DNA of 64,000 bases, from positions 19,284,001 to 19,348,000 of the forward strand of contig NC_079883.1 of NCBI RefSeq assembly GCF_029227915.1, given 5' to 3'. Positions 25,436 to 36,398 of this stretch are shown here, piece after piece. The first letter of the stretch is position 1; each line of letters begins with the position of its first letter. The stretch comes from Hydractinia symbiolongicarpus (Eukaryota > Cnidaria > Hydrozoa > Anthoathecata > Hydractiniidae). The notes under the pieces are model-generated. The model had not been told where the DNA came from, made no database searches, and was given only the letters and a program-made list of their open reading frames with translations. The position numbers were made by a program, and so were the translations under genes.

Positions 25436-26731
25436 ATGTTAGACGTTAGCTTTTTGAAAACGAATATATTTAGCCTTGGCAATGTGGACGCAAAAAAAGT
25501 TCTTGACTCGCTTGAGGAGGATAACATGAATGGTTTTGGTAATGAACAACCAAAAAAAAGAAGGAGATTAGATGACTTCACCCCTCAGGAACGGATGGTT
25601 CGGAGGTAAATATCCTAATATATTATATATATTAGCTAGACTTAGAATAACCCCTTTACTTATTCACGAAAACTGCTGATGTTTTGGGCCAATTGCAAGG
25701 ACGTTGTTTACTTTATTACTGCATCCGTATCCTGATTAGATCTTGCTTTGTTTATAGAAAACTCAAAAACAGAGTTGCTGCACAAAATGCAAGGGATAGG
25801 AAAAAAGAAAGAATGGATCAGTTGGAAAATATTGTTTCTAGGCTGGAAGTTGAGGTAATGTTAATGTGGCTACTATTTCAAGGAAATTAATTTAAAATGT
25901 GATATTTTTATGGAATAACCTAACTTTTTAGAACAAAGAATTAAAAAGAAGTAATGAAGAGCTTCGTACCAGTATGCACTACCTAAGTGAACAAAATAAA
26001 AAACTTCGTGAAAAATTGGGAATGGATGATGGCAAAGTTGGAAATGTGTTGGAAGAATTAAAGACTGAAGCAACTTTTCCATCCAAGGTTTTAACACCGG
26101 TCGTCCGGGATTATGATCATATTGTGATTAGAAAGAAAGAAGAATCTGAGTCTGAGCATGCATCGCTTAGAATTTCTCTGCCGCAGAAACTCCAGATACT
26201 TTTTTTTTCCTTAATCACGATTTGGTTAACCAACCCCAGACTGACCAGTTACTTGACCTCCTTGGACAAGGCCAACCAAGAGAAAGCACTAAAAACAATG
26301 CTTATCAAAAAGTTGGAATTAAATTTGAGAAAGAAATATGGCAAGAAACAGAAGTCAATACAGGCTTTGCTTCGAATGAATCTAGTGCCACTTTTTCAAA
26401 TATGTCTGCAGAAGAAGAAAATGAATTATTTGAACTCTGTGAGGATATCAAAAGTTTGGTGGGGGAATCAGACAATTTTATAGTAGATACAGACAACCTT
26501 AAGGTATCAGAAGATACATTGTCAGAAGTATGCCCTGGTGGGGATGTACCAACTAATGTGTTAAACTTTCTGGATGATACAGACTGTCTTGATTGTCTTA
26601 GCGATTACATGAAAAGTGGTAATTCCTTGGAGAACCCTTTATCTTTAATGGATGACTTTTCAATAATCACGCCAACCGATAATTGGGACAAGGTATTCAC
26701 TGAATTGTTTCCATCTCTGCAAACAGTTTAG
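25436..26731 (+). CDS. XBP1: X-box binding protein 1, bZIP transcription factor of the unfolded protein response
   Basis: Exons are 25,436-25,605, 25,758-25,854 and 25,932-26,731, with GT..AG introns. XBP1 is the target of the ER stress sensor IRE1. The spliced mRNA encodes an activator of ER folding and degradation genes. Exon 1 holds a basic nuclear-localisation-like 'PKKRRRL'. The exon 1/2 join gives 'RRKLKNRVAAQNARDRKKER', nearly the vertebrate basic region, followed by a leucine zipper to about residue 120. The unspliced frame stops at 26,483 (272 residues) and contains a hydrophobic 'LQILFFSLITIWL'. Removing 26,161-26,180 joins the first frame to one open to 26,731 (348 residues). That frame ends 'WDKVFTELFPSLQTV', like the vertebrate XBP1s end 'WEDTFANELFPQLISV'. 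Gene identity is near certain; the IRE1 intron limits are a prediction. Confidence 0.95.
26152..26189 (+). other. XBP1: predicted IRE1 splice stem-loops and 20-nt non-spliceosomal intron (26,161-26,180)
   Basis: 5' site: CUGAGC (26,152-26,157) pairs with GCUUAG (26,165-26,170) around the seven-base loop AUG|CAUC. 3' site: UUUCU (26,173-26,177) pairs with AGAAA (26,185-26,189) around the seven-base loop CUG|CCGC, which fits the IRE1 consensus CNG|CNGN. Cutting each loop between bases 3 and 4 (G|C) removes 20 bases and produces exactly the frame change needed. The 5' loop keeps only the G|C of the consensus. Known metazoan XBP1 introns are 23 or 26 nt; 20 nt is known for some fungal HAC1/hacA genes. 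Confidence 0.7.
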
Positions 26732-27182
26732 TTTGTTGTAAAGAATACACATATACATTATACATCCTTTCCTTGTTTTATGTTAAAATGACACACTGTC
26801 ATTAAGAGGAATCCAAATATTTTTATATTTTCAAAATTGTAAATATTCATATTGTATAGAGAGATTTAGCACTAACAATATATTAACTTATACAATCTAA
26901 ATTTGTAAGGAGATTTTGAGCTTTTAATCAACAGCCCTACTTTTGCACGCACGTAAGCCAGGTGGACAGCGTTTGAAAACAGGCGGGCTCAAAGACCATG
27001 CATGGTTATGTTTCATTAGATCTAGATAGCTAGCAATACACGGAGTTCTGTATTTGCATTTTCAATGGTCTCTAAGTAACATTGTTTGACAGTCAAAACT
27101 GCTAGAACGCTTGCTAAAAAGTCTTTCCCAGCAGATTTCTTTTCGCAAAATTGTTGTCGAAGCTTTACAATATTACTGAGTA
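26732..27182. other. XBP1 3' flank, no further gene seen
   Basis: AT-rich sequence. No canonical AATAAA was identified close behind the stop. Confidence 0.4.
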
Positions 27183-27288
27183 CTAGTCGTTAGCCCGTGG
27201 AAAAATCCACGGATTTGCCCGTCCCAGATAAGCTACCATTTTGCGTGACAGACGGACGGACGGACGTATACGGGCATTATAATATAGA
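27183..27288 (-). mobile_element. 106-bp Helitron-like mini-element
   Basis: On the minus strand it starts TCTATATTATAATGCCCG and ends CCGTGGA-TTTT-TCCACGG, ten bases, CTAG, between an A and a T. It has the same termini as the units at 3.9-5.6 kb and 49.1 kb, reduced almost to the two ends, with a 'gtccgtccgtccgt' run inside. Confidence 0.7.
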
Positions 27289-28785
27289 TAGCTAGATTGA
27301 CATCTTATTCTTTTTTAATTTTCATCCAATTCCTAATTATTGATATCTTTGTGTGGAGAAATGGATTACAATAGACCTTGCATCACCTAGCGTGCCACGC
27401 CTGCCACGCAGATGTGTGTTAAAGCTACCTAAACACAGAAACATTCTTAAACCATGCGGAGACGTCTAACTATTATAAGACACGTGGGTGTTTATTTGAT
27501 AATGAAAGGCGCCTGTATAATATAAACTACTCTAGAATTCCCGCCAACAAGCTAACCCTAAAATAGAAATTCACCCCAGCCAAAGGACGATTCAGAGTTT
27601 ACAAAATTCACCCGTTGTACGTATGGAGTTATATATGGGACAATATTTGTGTATGGTTTTCGTCGCGTCGTAATGCTTTTCTTCGTGTCGTATCTATCTT
27701 CATGGCGTGGTTTTCTTTGACTCGTAATAGTTTTCGTCGTGTCGTATTTTTCTTCGTCGTGTGGTTTTCTTCGCAGCTTAATGGTTTTCGTCGTGGCGTA
27801 TTACGCATGTTGGTGTGATCTCATGTTTCAACGTGTCGTATGTTACTTCGTGAGGTATTTCACTTTGAGGTGAAATAGTTATGCTTTTTTACACGGAATT
27901 ACTAATTTCGTGAAGCTTTTACACAATATATTTCACTTTCTTTCTAGTGGCTTTGGTTTTTCTACTGGGTAAAGCTAGCTATTATTTTTGTCATTTTCTT
28001 TTAATAAACGATACATTCTTAGCTATAGATTTAGCTAGCTAGCTATACATTTTAAGCATGCTACATTGTATAATCTAAAACCTCGATCCCAGGGCCTGTA
28101 GCGTTTTTTGATTTGAGGATAAAACGCGTACGAGGCCCTGGGTACAACAGACTTACTCAACCAATGAGATTGCGTGTACGGCTTTTTTAAATTATGTTAA
28201 AAAGATAATGCAGAAGTTTTTTTGCAAGCACTGCATTTTTTTATCAACAACAAATATGTCGATAAGCATTACGAAGATTTTGGTTACTTGCTTATGAAGA
28301 AAATATTTATATTCACGTTATTTTTGACTTCCTGGCATCGTTTGCAAACCTGTTCAAAATTTTTTAAAAATTAATTTTGTTTCCTTACTGATGGTGAAAA
28401 AGGCAGCTGGCAACTCAAATGAAATAGTGCGACGAACATCCTGTCCTGCGACCTTTTGTTGGGACACAATACTTAATTTGTTTTCATATGCTAAAAAGTA
28501 AAGAAAAACATCGTACAGATGAAACTCTGTAGTGTGTAAGCTGACTAACTGGCTAGATGCTGTTGGCTTAAAGATGCACAAACACAAAAATGACAACCAA
28601 TTTTTCTTAAATTGCCACATATGTCAAGAGATATCTTTTAACAAACTTTTGGGACAAAATACTAGCTAAAGTATTGAAAAATAAATGGAAATAAATAAGG
28701 GAATAAAGTATAGCTAGCTGTATATATAAGTAAAAATAAATGTATATATATACAAGAAATCACAACTATATAACATATTGTTTTT

Positions 28786-28961
28786 TAGGCAATGAGAAAG
28801 AAAATATCACAACACATAAAGTTTATGGTGGGTGTGTTAAAGTACGTAGGTTTCATGCTGAAACAAACTTAAAACGGTTTAGTGAAATTTTCGGAAGTAT
28901 TGGAACCTCAAATATCGCAATTATGCAAGCTAATACTGTCGTAAATGTGAAAGAAAATTAA
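28786..28961 (+). other. exon-like open frame inside the large inverted-end element
   Basis: After the acceptor 'ttgttttttag' the frame reads 'GNEKENITTHKVYGGCV', 'VRRFHAETNLKRFSEIFG' and 'TSNIAIMQANTVVNV', then stops. It is protein-like in composition but of unknown family. No upstream exon was identified. Confidence 0.3.
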
Positions 28962-29654
28962 AGATTTTCCGCCGGATTGCTCAAATAAGCTTTCAGAAAA
29001 ATTATATTGTAAACAGGGTTATATCATCACCAAAAACTCATTAATGTCATTTTGTTTTAAACACCTAGTGCTGATATGATGTCCAGTATAATAAAATCTT
29101 GCCAATGCTTCTTGCCCTCATCGACCAGACCGTCCAAATTGCTGCATATATATACATTTAATGGTATTCAATGGTGCTTGGTGGACTTATATGGTAGATT
29201 TGTTTGATAATGGTGCATAAACTCCTATGACAAGAGCAGAGGTTGCTATAACAATTGCTAGATGTTGTTATGTTTTTAATGTATATACTTGTTTGTTTAA
29301 ATGTTATTTTTTATAACCTTAATCTGTAATGTTTCTTCCTTGCCAACTTTTCTTTTTTTTCTGCGGTATACATTTTTTCTGTTTGGATTGAGAGATTTCT
29401 GTTAAGGTTGTTACTCCAAATATAATATGTTTTATTCTGTCACTGTTTTTCCTGTTATCCCGTTGTTATAGATATTCTTAAGTATAAGTAAGTATAAGTA
29501 TTGGTCATATAGCTATATATATGTATATACATATATAAAGTACAAAACAGGTGTTGAAGCAGTAAGCCTCGTCAATAACACAAGCTTTGACAATTTCTAA
29601 TTTCATTAAATTTTTTTCTTTCACTCAAAATTGCCCCAATAATGACCATCATGA

Positions 29655-31496
29655 CAGGTGCAGATCCAGGGTTAGTCAGATAAGTCGCGTGACTAAGTGT
29701 AAATTTGACGGAAAATGTTAGCCAAGCGAAGATGTCGACGATCCAGGTGTTGCAAACTGAGTGCGTTAAAAAATTAGATTGTAATTTATTTACGGCGAAA
29801 AGCCATGGTTCACAGCCCTCTCCAATTCGCCTATAGCGATGTTGACGTCAAAGTTGTGACGTCGCTACCATATAGACTGAGAGGGTTGCAAATTATAGCT
29901 TACAGATTTTGACTGATTCATTTTGACTAATCAGTCACTCAGTCAGTCAAAAATCAAATACCTATGGCCCGCAACCCTCCCCATCTCACCTAAGGGGCCT
30001 GTGACGTCAAAATGTGTGAAGATGATGGAATTATTGCTTTAAGGTGAGAAGTATGTTTTTTACTCTCCAACACACCTTCCATTTAATTAAAGGTTTTCAG
30101 TATATTCGCTACGAAAAGCTAGTTGGGGGAGCTTTATATAACAGACTATTAAAACCAAATACAAAAAGATTTAATTAGCTATAGCTAGGGCTAATTGTTT
30201 TTGTAATATGAGCTTTGAACAGAATTTTCAGCATTGCGGAGGAGTTCTTTCTCAATTAATATTTGGTGATGAAAATAAAAAACTCTTCGAATGGCTATTA
30301 GGAAACAAAGTTTGTTGAGTAAAAGGTCATGGTAAAATATATTATTTTTAGATCCAATCCATCAGGAGACTGTCTATACAGCTCAGCATCGTTGGTATTG
30401 GTATAGGTGATAATTCTCTTGTTGATATTGTGAGAATCTTGACATCCATAGAACTTTTCTTGCATCTTTCCTTTTATTCAAATCATCCTTGTTCTCAATT
30501 TGCTTTTAAAAACCAAAAGGCAAATATTTTTATATCTGAGAAAAGTTTATTCAGATTTTCCCTTTCCCATATTGTTTGTGATACGACTCTTTCTCCTAAG
30601 GAGGCAGTTAAAGCAGAAGCAATCAACAACTGTACCCCAAGACATGGTCTCCTTTTCTATCAATACTTGCCTTGTCAACAGTAATAAAGAGAAAAATTAA
30701 CACGTTTTACCCACAGTTCGGCTTGTTACAAGTTGTTACTCTCTTTACACAGTTTATATTGCCACACCCATCTATTTTACCTGATGCAAACCAGTTAAAA
30801 ATTTTATTTTGTTATGAAGATATTGTTAAGTCTGGTGTAGACTTCAAGCCAAATCATTACGTTCCCCTTTTTCCAGGTTGCAACTTTCTTAACCGAAAGT
30901 TGCATTTTCCTATTTCAGCATGCAAAAAACAGTAAAAAGCCCTTCCTAATTCTTCTTTTAAAGTTCAAACGAAACTTGAGTTTAGCCCTATGAATAAACA
31001 AATATATCTAAACAAATACATGGGTTGAGGTGTGTTTGTATCATATCACATGTATGTATATTTCATCTTCATTATCCTGATCTTTCCATATTCTTGTTAT
31101 TATTGTGTTTTATTTTGCTGTCCATGGCTGGTGTGATCATTTGATTCACCTAGTCATACTGATGAAGCCTGACATTGGCAGAAACAGCAAGAGTTTATAA
31201 ATAATGAAATATATTCACAATTGTCTCACTTTATTGTAGTTAATCCCTGTTAATTTTAGTGGTTTTATCTATCTAAAATAAGACGTGTAAGACGGAGATT
31301 TGATTCTTAAAAAAATGTTCTTAGGAGATTTTTTTATAGCTTAGTGTTTCTTTTGGTCAATTTTATTAATAACTAGATAAATCGGAAGACAATTTTCGGC
31401 GATTTTTGTACCCGCAAAGCTTAAAATTTAGCCCCCAGCTGCTAAATTCAAGACTTAGTCTTGACTAAGTCTTGAAAAAATCTGGATCCGCCCCTG
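29655..31496 (+). mobile_element. hAT-like element, long copy carrying an OTU-protease-like gene
   Basis: It starts CAGGTGCAGATCCAGGG and ends with the complement of CAGGGGCGGATCCAGA. Both flanking halves align over their whole length with copy 1 (12,980-14,113) at high identity. The difference is an insert of about 740 bases (about 30,157-30,880) with the OTU-like exons. No hAT transposase is present, so it would be mobilised in trans. Flanks (catcatga and ccatccaa) do not form a clean duplication. Confidence 0.7.
30209..30935 (+). pseudogene. OTU-like cysteine protease gene captured in a hAT-like element
   Basis: Exon 1 opens at an ATG (30,209, 'MSFEQNFQHCGGVLSQLIFG') and runs to a probable donor at about 30,308 (aaa|gtttgt). 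Exon 2 follows the acceptor 'attatttttag' at about 30,351 and begins 'NPSGDCLYSSASLVLVG', which fits the Asp/Cys catalytic block of OTU-like proteases. A one-base shift leads into 'DNSLVDIVRILTSIELFLH', then a continuous frame to a TAA at about 30,682. A further frame ends 'FKPNHYVPLF', whose His fits the catalytic His block. OTU proteases remove ubiquitin. Domain identity is inferred from the two blocks and their order. The frame changes suggest this copy is inactive. Confidence 0.55.
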
Positions 31497-31906
31497 CCAT
31501 CCAATACAAATGATGACAACATATCTTCTATTTTATTGTTAAGACAGAGATCCTCGAACAACATCTGTACAGCGTTCTTCTCAAATATTAAACTACATAA
31601 AATGTATCAAGCCATTCCTATACATCTTAAGAAAAATTCACTTGATCTTTAATAATTGCATTTGGTAGCTAGCTAACAGTTGAAAAATTAAAGATTTTCC
31701 ATATGCTTTTGATAAAAGTCCAGTGACGTCCTTGTCCTCACACTATTGAGTCTAAACATTTGACTTGTTATAGTCAGGAAAATTTCGGCCCTCTAAAGAT
31801 CTCTCCAACATTGTTTAGTGGTGTCCATCCTTTCATTTGTTATTTTTGCAGCTGGTGTAAATTATTCTATAATATTTATAAGTGCTTAATTTTGGGCGAA
31901 TTTTAG
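31497..31906. other. non-coding interior of the large inverted-end element
   Basis: Between the end of hAT-like copy 2 and the right inner arm. Nothing recognised. Confidence 0.4.
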
Positions 31907-32762
31907 GTCTGTTGTACTAGGGCCTCGTACACGTTTCATCCTCATATCAAAAAACGCTACAGTCCCTGGGATCAAGGTTGTATAATCCATTATCTATTTT
32001 GTAGTTTAAATGGATTCTGATGAAAATATCAAAAATCAAGTAAACTAACTACATAAACATAAATTATTACATAAAACTCTTACACAACACATAATATTTC
32101 TTCATAATCACAAATGTAAAACAAATTTAAAAATAATTAATAATATAATTTTTAGCACTAAACTAAAAGTTTTGTTTATTTTACTGCACTTTATTGATGT
32201 GGCTTGGATTTCTTGTAAGCGCTACACGACTTTAGTAATTTCGTGTTAAAAAAGCATGAAAATTTTCGCTACGAAGTAAAATACACCACGAAGTGAAATA
32301 CGCCACGAAGTCAAATACGCCACGAAGTGAAATACGCCACGAAGTAAAATACGCCACGAAGTGAAATACGCCACGAAGTGAAATACGCCTTAAAGTGAAA
32401 TACGCCGCGACGAACACAAATACGACTCGACGAAACGTTGAACCACCCCACAAAGAAAGATACGACGCGACAAAAACACACCACGAAGAAAGATACGACG
32501 CGACGAAAAGCATTTACGACGCGACGAAAACCATACACGAATATTGCCCCATATATAACTCCATAGTACGAAGTTGGTCATTTTTTCGCGCTTGTACGAA
32601 GATGGGCAATTTTGTACAAAGATGGGCATTACAATTGCTATATATACAAAAATTATGCAACGAATAATTTGGTTCAGAAATGATTATCTAAACATTGTTA
32701 AATACATTTAATTACTATTGTTGTGAAGCAACTGCAAAAATAACAGCATGCTATGTATAGAA

Positions 32763-32975
32763 GTATTGCCGTAACGTCACGACTTTTAAAGTACGACCTG
32801 AGCCCGCGACATAGCGCTATGCCGGCTGTGTTCGTACTTTGATATTCTGAAGACTGCGTTTCGAATTAGATTACAAATATTGTTATAGACTGTTATTTTA
32901 ATATTATTTAATGAGCTATGCTAGATACTGCTTTAAATGTTTATTTCCAGTTATGTTTTTAACGAGGTGGATTTT
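32763..32975 (-). repeat. dispersed repeat, partner at 1,345-1,562
   Basis: The reverse complement aligns with the stretch just upstream of the RT pseudogene at 1.6 kb ('ctagcatagctcatt', 'aaaagtcgtgacgttacgg'). Here it is followed not by RT but by the dispersed repeat that starts at 33,020. Confidence 0.7.
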
Positions 32976-33019
32976 GTTCAACTAAACCGAGCCCTAGGGG
33001 TTAAGGTACTTTGATGGAC

Positions 33020-35420
33020 GGACTTCAAGGACGCCATATTGATTATACTCCAGCTTGTTCATCACCAAGCTGCGAATCAAAAATTTTTGAAACGAAGGGA
33101 AATTTGGCTGGGTTAGTACGAAGCCGATAGGTGCAAAAAATCTTTCCCGAAATAAGTGAAAATCTCTTTCAAAATGGTGGAAATCTTTTTCAAAATGGTG
33201 AAAATCTTTTTCAAAATGACGAAAATATCTTCCAAAAAAGGAAAAAATCTTTCTCAAAAAAATTTCTCAAAATACATGACTTTAACCTCGATTCCAGGGT
33301 ATTTTATATCTTGTATCGACCACAAGAACATAGCGAGAGGCTATGACCCAAGGCTTGGTAACGAGGTACAACACCTCATCTCTTTTAATCTCCAGAAAAT
33401 ACAACCGAATTGGTATTTGGTAGGTGAATTAATAAGAAATTAGCTATTTCAGCAAAATTACAGAGTTAGAAACTTGCCCCTTTTTACCCAGTGCACACAG
33501 CCCCACCCAGGCGGACTATTGTTGGAACAAGTTTTTACTTTTGCGCCGCATATTCAGGACGCTAATTAATCAGAATAGAGAGTTTCAAAACAAACGACCG
33601 CTTCGCTACCTATTGGAAAACAGACTTTAACGGAAAAACGATTTCTCGCTCCTTTAAACTTCCTAGTAGTTATTACTGGAGAAAGTGTCAATAGGGATTC
33701 AGCATGGGCGAATATGCAATTATCTAACTCTAAAAAAAAAGTAACACAATGAGAAGTTCGTCTTTATTTTTCCGCATGTGATAACATGACGGTATACAAA
33801 TGCTTGGCCGAGTGGAAGTTCTCAGGTGGCGACATTCCCAGATCAATCAAGTAGTTGAAGTATGACCACAAAATTTTCCAGTCAACTGCAATCCAAACTC
33901 AGAGCAAAACATGATGAATATATAATAAAGCTAAAGGGCTATTCCCTGGACTGTCCATTTCATTCTCTTTACTTTACTTTTCCCGCTAAAAAAGGGAACT
34001 TGAGGGTACCGCCATTATACTCTGCACCAGACCTTAACTCGTCCCAGTTCTATTAGAGAAACATTTTCACCATCTCTCGGGAAAAATTTTTACTGTTTCT
34101 CGGCAAACATTTTCACCATTTTAAATAACATTTTTACTATTTTGAATAACATTTGCACCATTTCGAATAACATTTTCACCATTTCGAATAACATATTTAC
34201 TATTTCGAAAAACATTTTCACACAATTTTGAAAAAGATTTTTTGCACCTATCGGCTTCCGTAGGTTAATATAATTATTTAACTGCATAAATTTCAGTTTT
34301 ATCAACGTTTAAGATATTCTCTTCATTGTGTCTATGTTTTTACATATTAAAATGAAAATATCATCAAGTTTTCTAGCCATTATGTGTAAATCTGAAACAA
34401 ACCAATTTCAAGATTTTAGCTAGCTACAAACGTAGATTTCAAGGCGGCATCCTGCTTAAGCTGTACCTAGCCTTATTTATTCTTTATCTTTTAAAGTCTG
34501 CTATATTATTATTTATTTTTATGTTGGGGTTGTGGCTCTCTGCTAGCTCTTTAGCTACCCCCGGGTGAAGAGTAAAAGTAGCCAATGCAATTTGGCTTGC
34601 TAGCTAGCTACAACAAAATTCTTAATCAATAATTACTTGCCAAAATAAAATTGCTGAAGGATTTATTTAGATTACGGGCATAACTACAGGCTGTTGCCTG
34701 TTTTTTTATTTGAACCAAAGTTGCAAGAAACTTCTTTTGGAAAAGGGTATTACGCCTTATACACATGTGCAATACCGTTTACCTGCACCAACGCACAGCC
34801 GTTGTTAGCAACAGATTGTTTCCTGTTGTTTTGTTTAAATTGAAGTTGTGATAAGTTTTTTCGAAAAGGGCATGACACCTATATATATGAATATGCAACA
34901 CGGTTACGTGTTAACAAAGTGTATCCTGTGTTGTTATGTAAACTGAAGTTACAACACAGTTTTTTTGAAAAGGGTATTACGCCTAAACGCATTGACCACA
35001 AAGTCCAACGGCTGTTTCCTGCGTCTTTGTTTAACCGAAGTTACGATAAAGTTTTTTCAAAAAAGGGTATTACCTATACGGATGTGTGACATTGTTTGCC
35101 TGTCCTAATCACTCAGCCCGGAGTAATATTAATTTTTGAACTTTTAGGGGGAACGTTCAATAATAATAAAGGTTGACCGACTGTTTTTGCTATGACAGGG
35201 TAGTAATGAGTGGTAAATTGTGTTTTTATTTCAGCTAAAGTTGTGGAAAGTTATTTCTTAAAAATTATATTACACCGTTTATAATCTAAATATTAATACC
35301 ACGAAATTGCATTTTGGATTTAGTCTCTTTTGTTAATTCTAAACCAATAAACGTAGTTATAACCTTTTGTTTCTTTCGCCTACTTCTATTTCTTTTGTTT
35401 TTAAACTTGTAGGATCCAAC
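33020..35420 (+). repeat. long dispersed repeat, second copy, interrupted by an inverted-end element
   Basis: Collinear with 5,680-7,540: same opening ('caaggacgccat', 'caagctgcgaatcaaaa'), same middle ('tcaacgtttaagatattctc') and same tail ('ctaaatattaatacc'). It is split at about 33,117 by the element ending at 34,258. Confidence 0.6.
33117..34258. mobile_element. inverted-end element with subterminal minisatellites
   Basis: Ends TACGAAGCCGATAGGTGCAA (left) and the complement of TACGGAAGCCGATAGGTGCA (right). Just inside the left end are about five units of a 21-base repeat on 'caaaatggtgaaaatcttttt'. Inside the right end are inverted, more diverged units on 'aacattttcaccatttcgaat'. Comparison with the uninterrupted copy at about 5,785 shows a duplicated 'ggttag/ggttaa' at the junctions. 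The interior is non-coding and the superfamily is not recognised. Confidence 0.65.
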
Positions 35421-35421
35421 T

Positions 35422-36398
35422 CAGGGGCGGATTTAGCTATGGTGTACTGGTGTAAAATACACCAGCAATCTCTGTGAACCTTTTGCTCTTTGATTTTTAC
35501 GCCCATTATTGAAATGAACTAGAATAACGGCCGCCCAGCGTCCATCGCGTATAGAACTGATTTTTGGGGGCCCGCCCCCCGCCGTTTGGGTTTTGTGGTC
35601 CTGTTTTTTGTCACTTTGGCCGAATGCGGCTGTTTCATCCTCCGAAATTTTTGATATCCTAATCGGCACCGGCTTCACTATTCACAACAGTTCAACTGGT
35701 GTAAGCTGTATGGCAAGCCAAATTCACAAGTATTCGATATACCTAGTATATCTATGGCAGCCATCTGTCACATTTATTTATTAAAACCTGGGAAATATCA
35801 AATAAATCATCAAATAAAAACCTTGGCTTTTAATGCATATCCAGGGTTTACAATATGGAAACACGGGTTTCCAACGATGAAAACCCGGGTTCCTAATCAA
35901 AACCTAAGTTCTGACTTACGGATGTAGTGTCTTAACTTACCAAAATATAACTACGCAACACAATTTCATGACCAGAAAGCAGCGCATACGGAGACAAAAA
36001 TAGAGACTTAAAGCTTTCAACATTCACTGATTTTTTACTTATCGTTTAGTTAAGCGCAAGCATGTTTCGAAATACATTTCTTAAAGTTCTTGAAACTTGT
36101 CTATATATAGCGAACAGAATTGTAATTTTCTGAATACTTGATCATGGCTGCAGTATACAGCCGAAAGCTAGTAGAAAAAAATATGCCAAAAAACACGCTT
36201 GTATTTAATTGTTTATTGGACATATCTAACTCGCACCATTTTTTAGTTACTTAGAAAAAAACATTCCAACAATTGTTTAATTGTTTAAATTTATATTATG
36301 GTTTGAATTTTTCATTTTGTAAGCATTTATCGCTTAAACCTCCGAACATAAGCCCAACCCGAGTATAAGCACCTCCCTTAAGCCAATTACTTATTTCA
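35422..36398. other. mostly unassigned; hAT-like terminus at 35,422
   Basis: CAGGGGCGGATTTAGC at about 35,422 looks like a hAT-type end, but no matching opposite end was found. Two 'acgggtttcc' / 'acccgggttcc' motifs occur near 35,860-35,900. No gene seen. Confidence 0.35.

Larger units (their letters stand above)
27617..32569. mobile_element. large element with minisatellite inverted ends, interrupted by hAT-like copy 2
   Basis: The left arm (27,617-28,152) and right arm (31,907-32,569) are inverted copies with local gaps. Outer blocks share 'atggagttatatatggg' and 'gtatggttttcgtcgcgtcg'. Inner blocks (28,079-28,152; 31,907-31,979) share 'gatcccagggcctgtagcg' variants. The right arm contains about eight copies of a 17-base unit on 'acgaagtgaaatacgcc' (32,283-32,406), and the left arm carries degenerate 'ttcgtcgtgtcgta' units. 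Interior 28,152-29,654 has two exon-like open frames (28,354-28,620 minus; 28,786-28,961 plus after a ttttttag acceptor), neither recognised. hAT-like copy 2 is nested inside. Confidence 0.55.

Noticed and set aside
26178-26209. 23- or 26-nt XBP1 intron starting at CCG|CAG (26,183)
   Set aside because: No CNG|CNGN-like loop or stem exists 23 or 26 nt downstream; the 20-nt pair gives proper stems at both sites.
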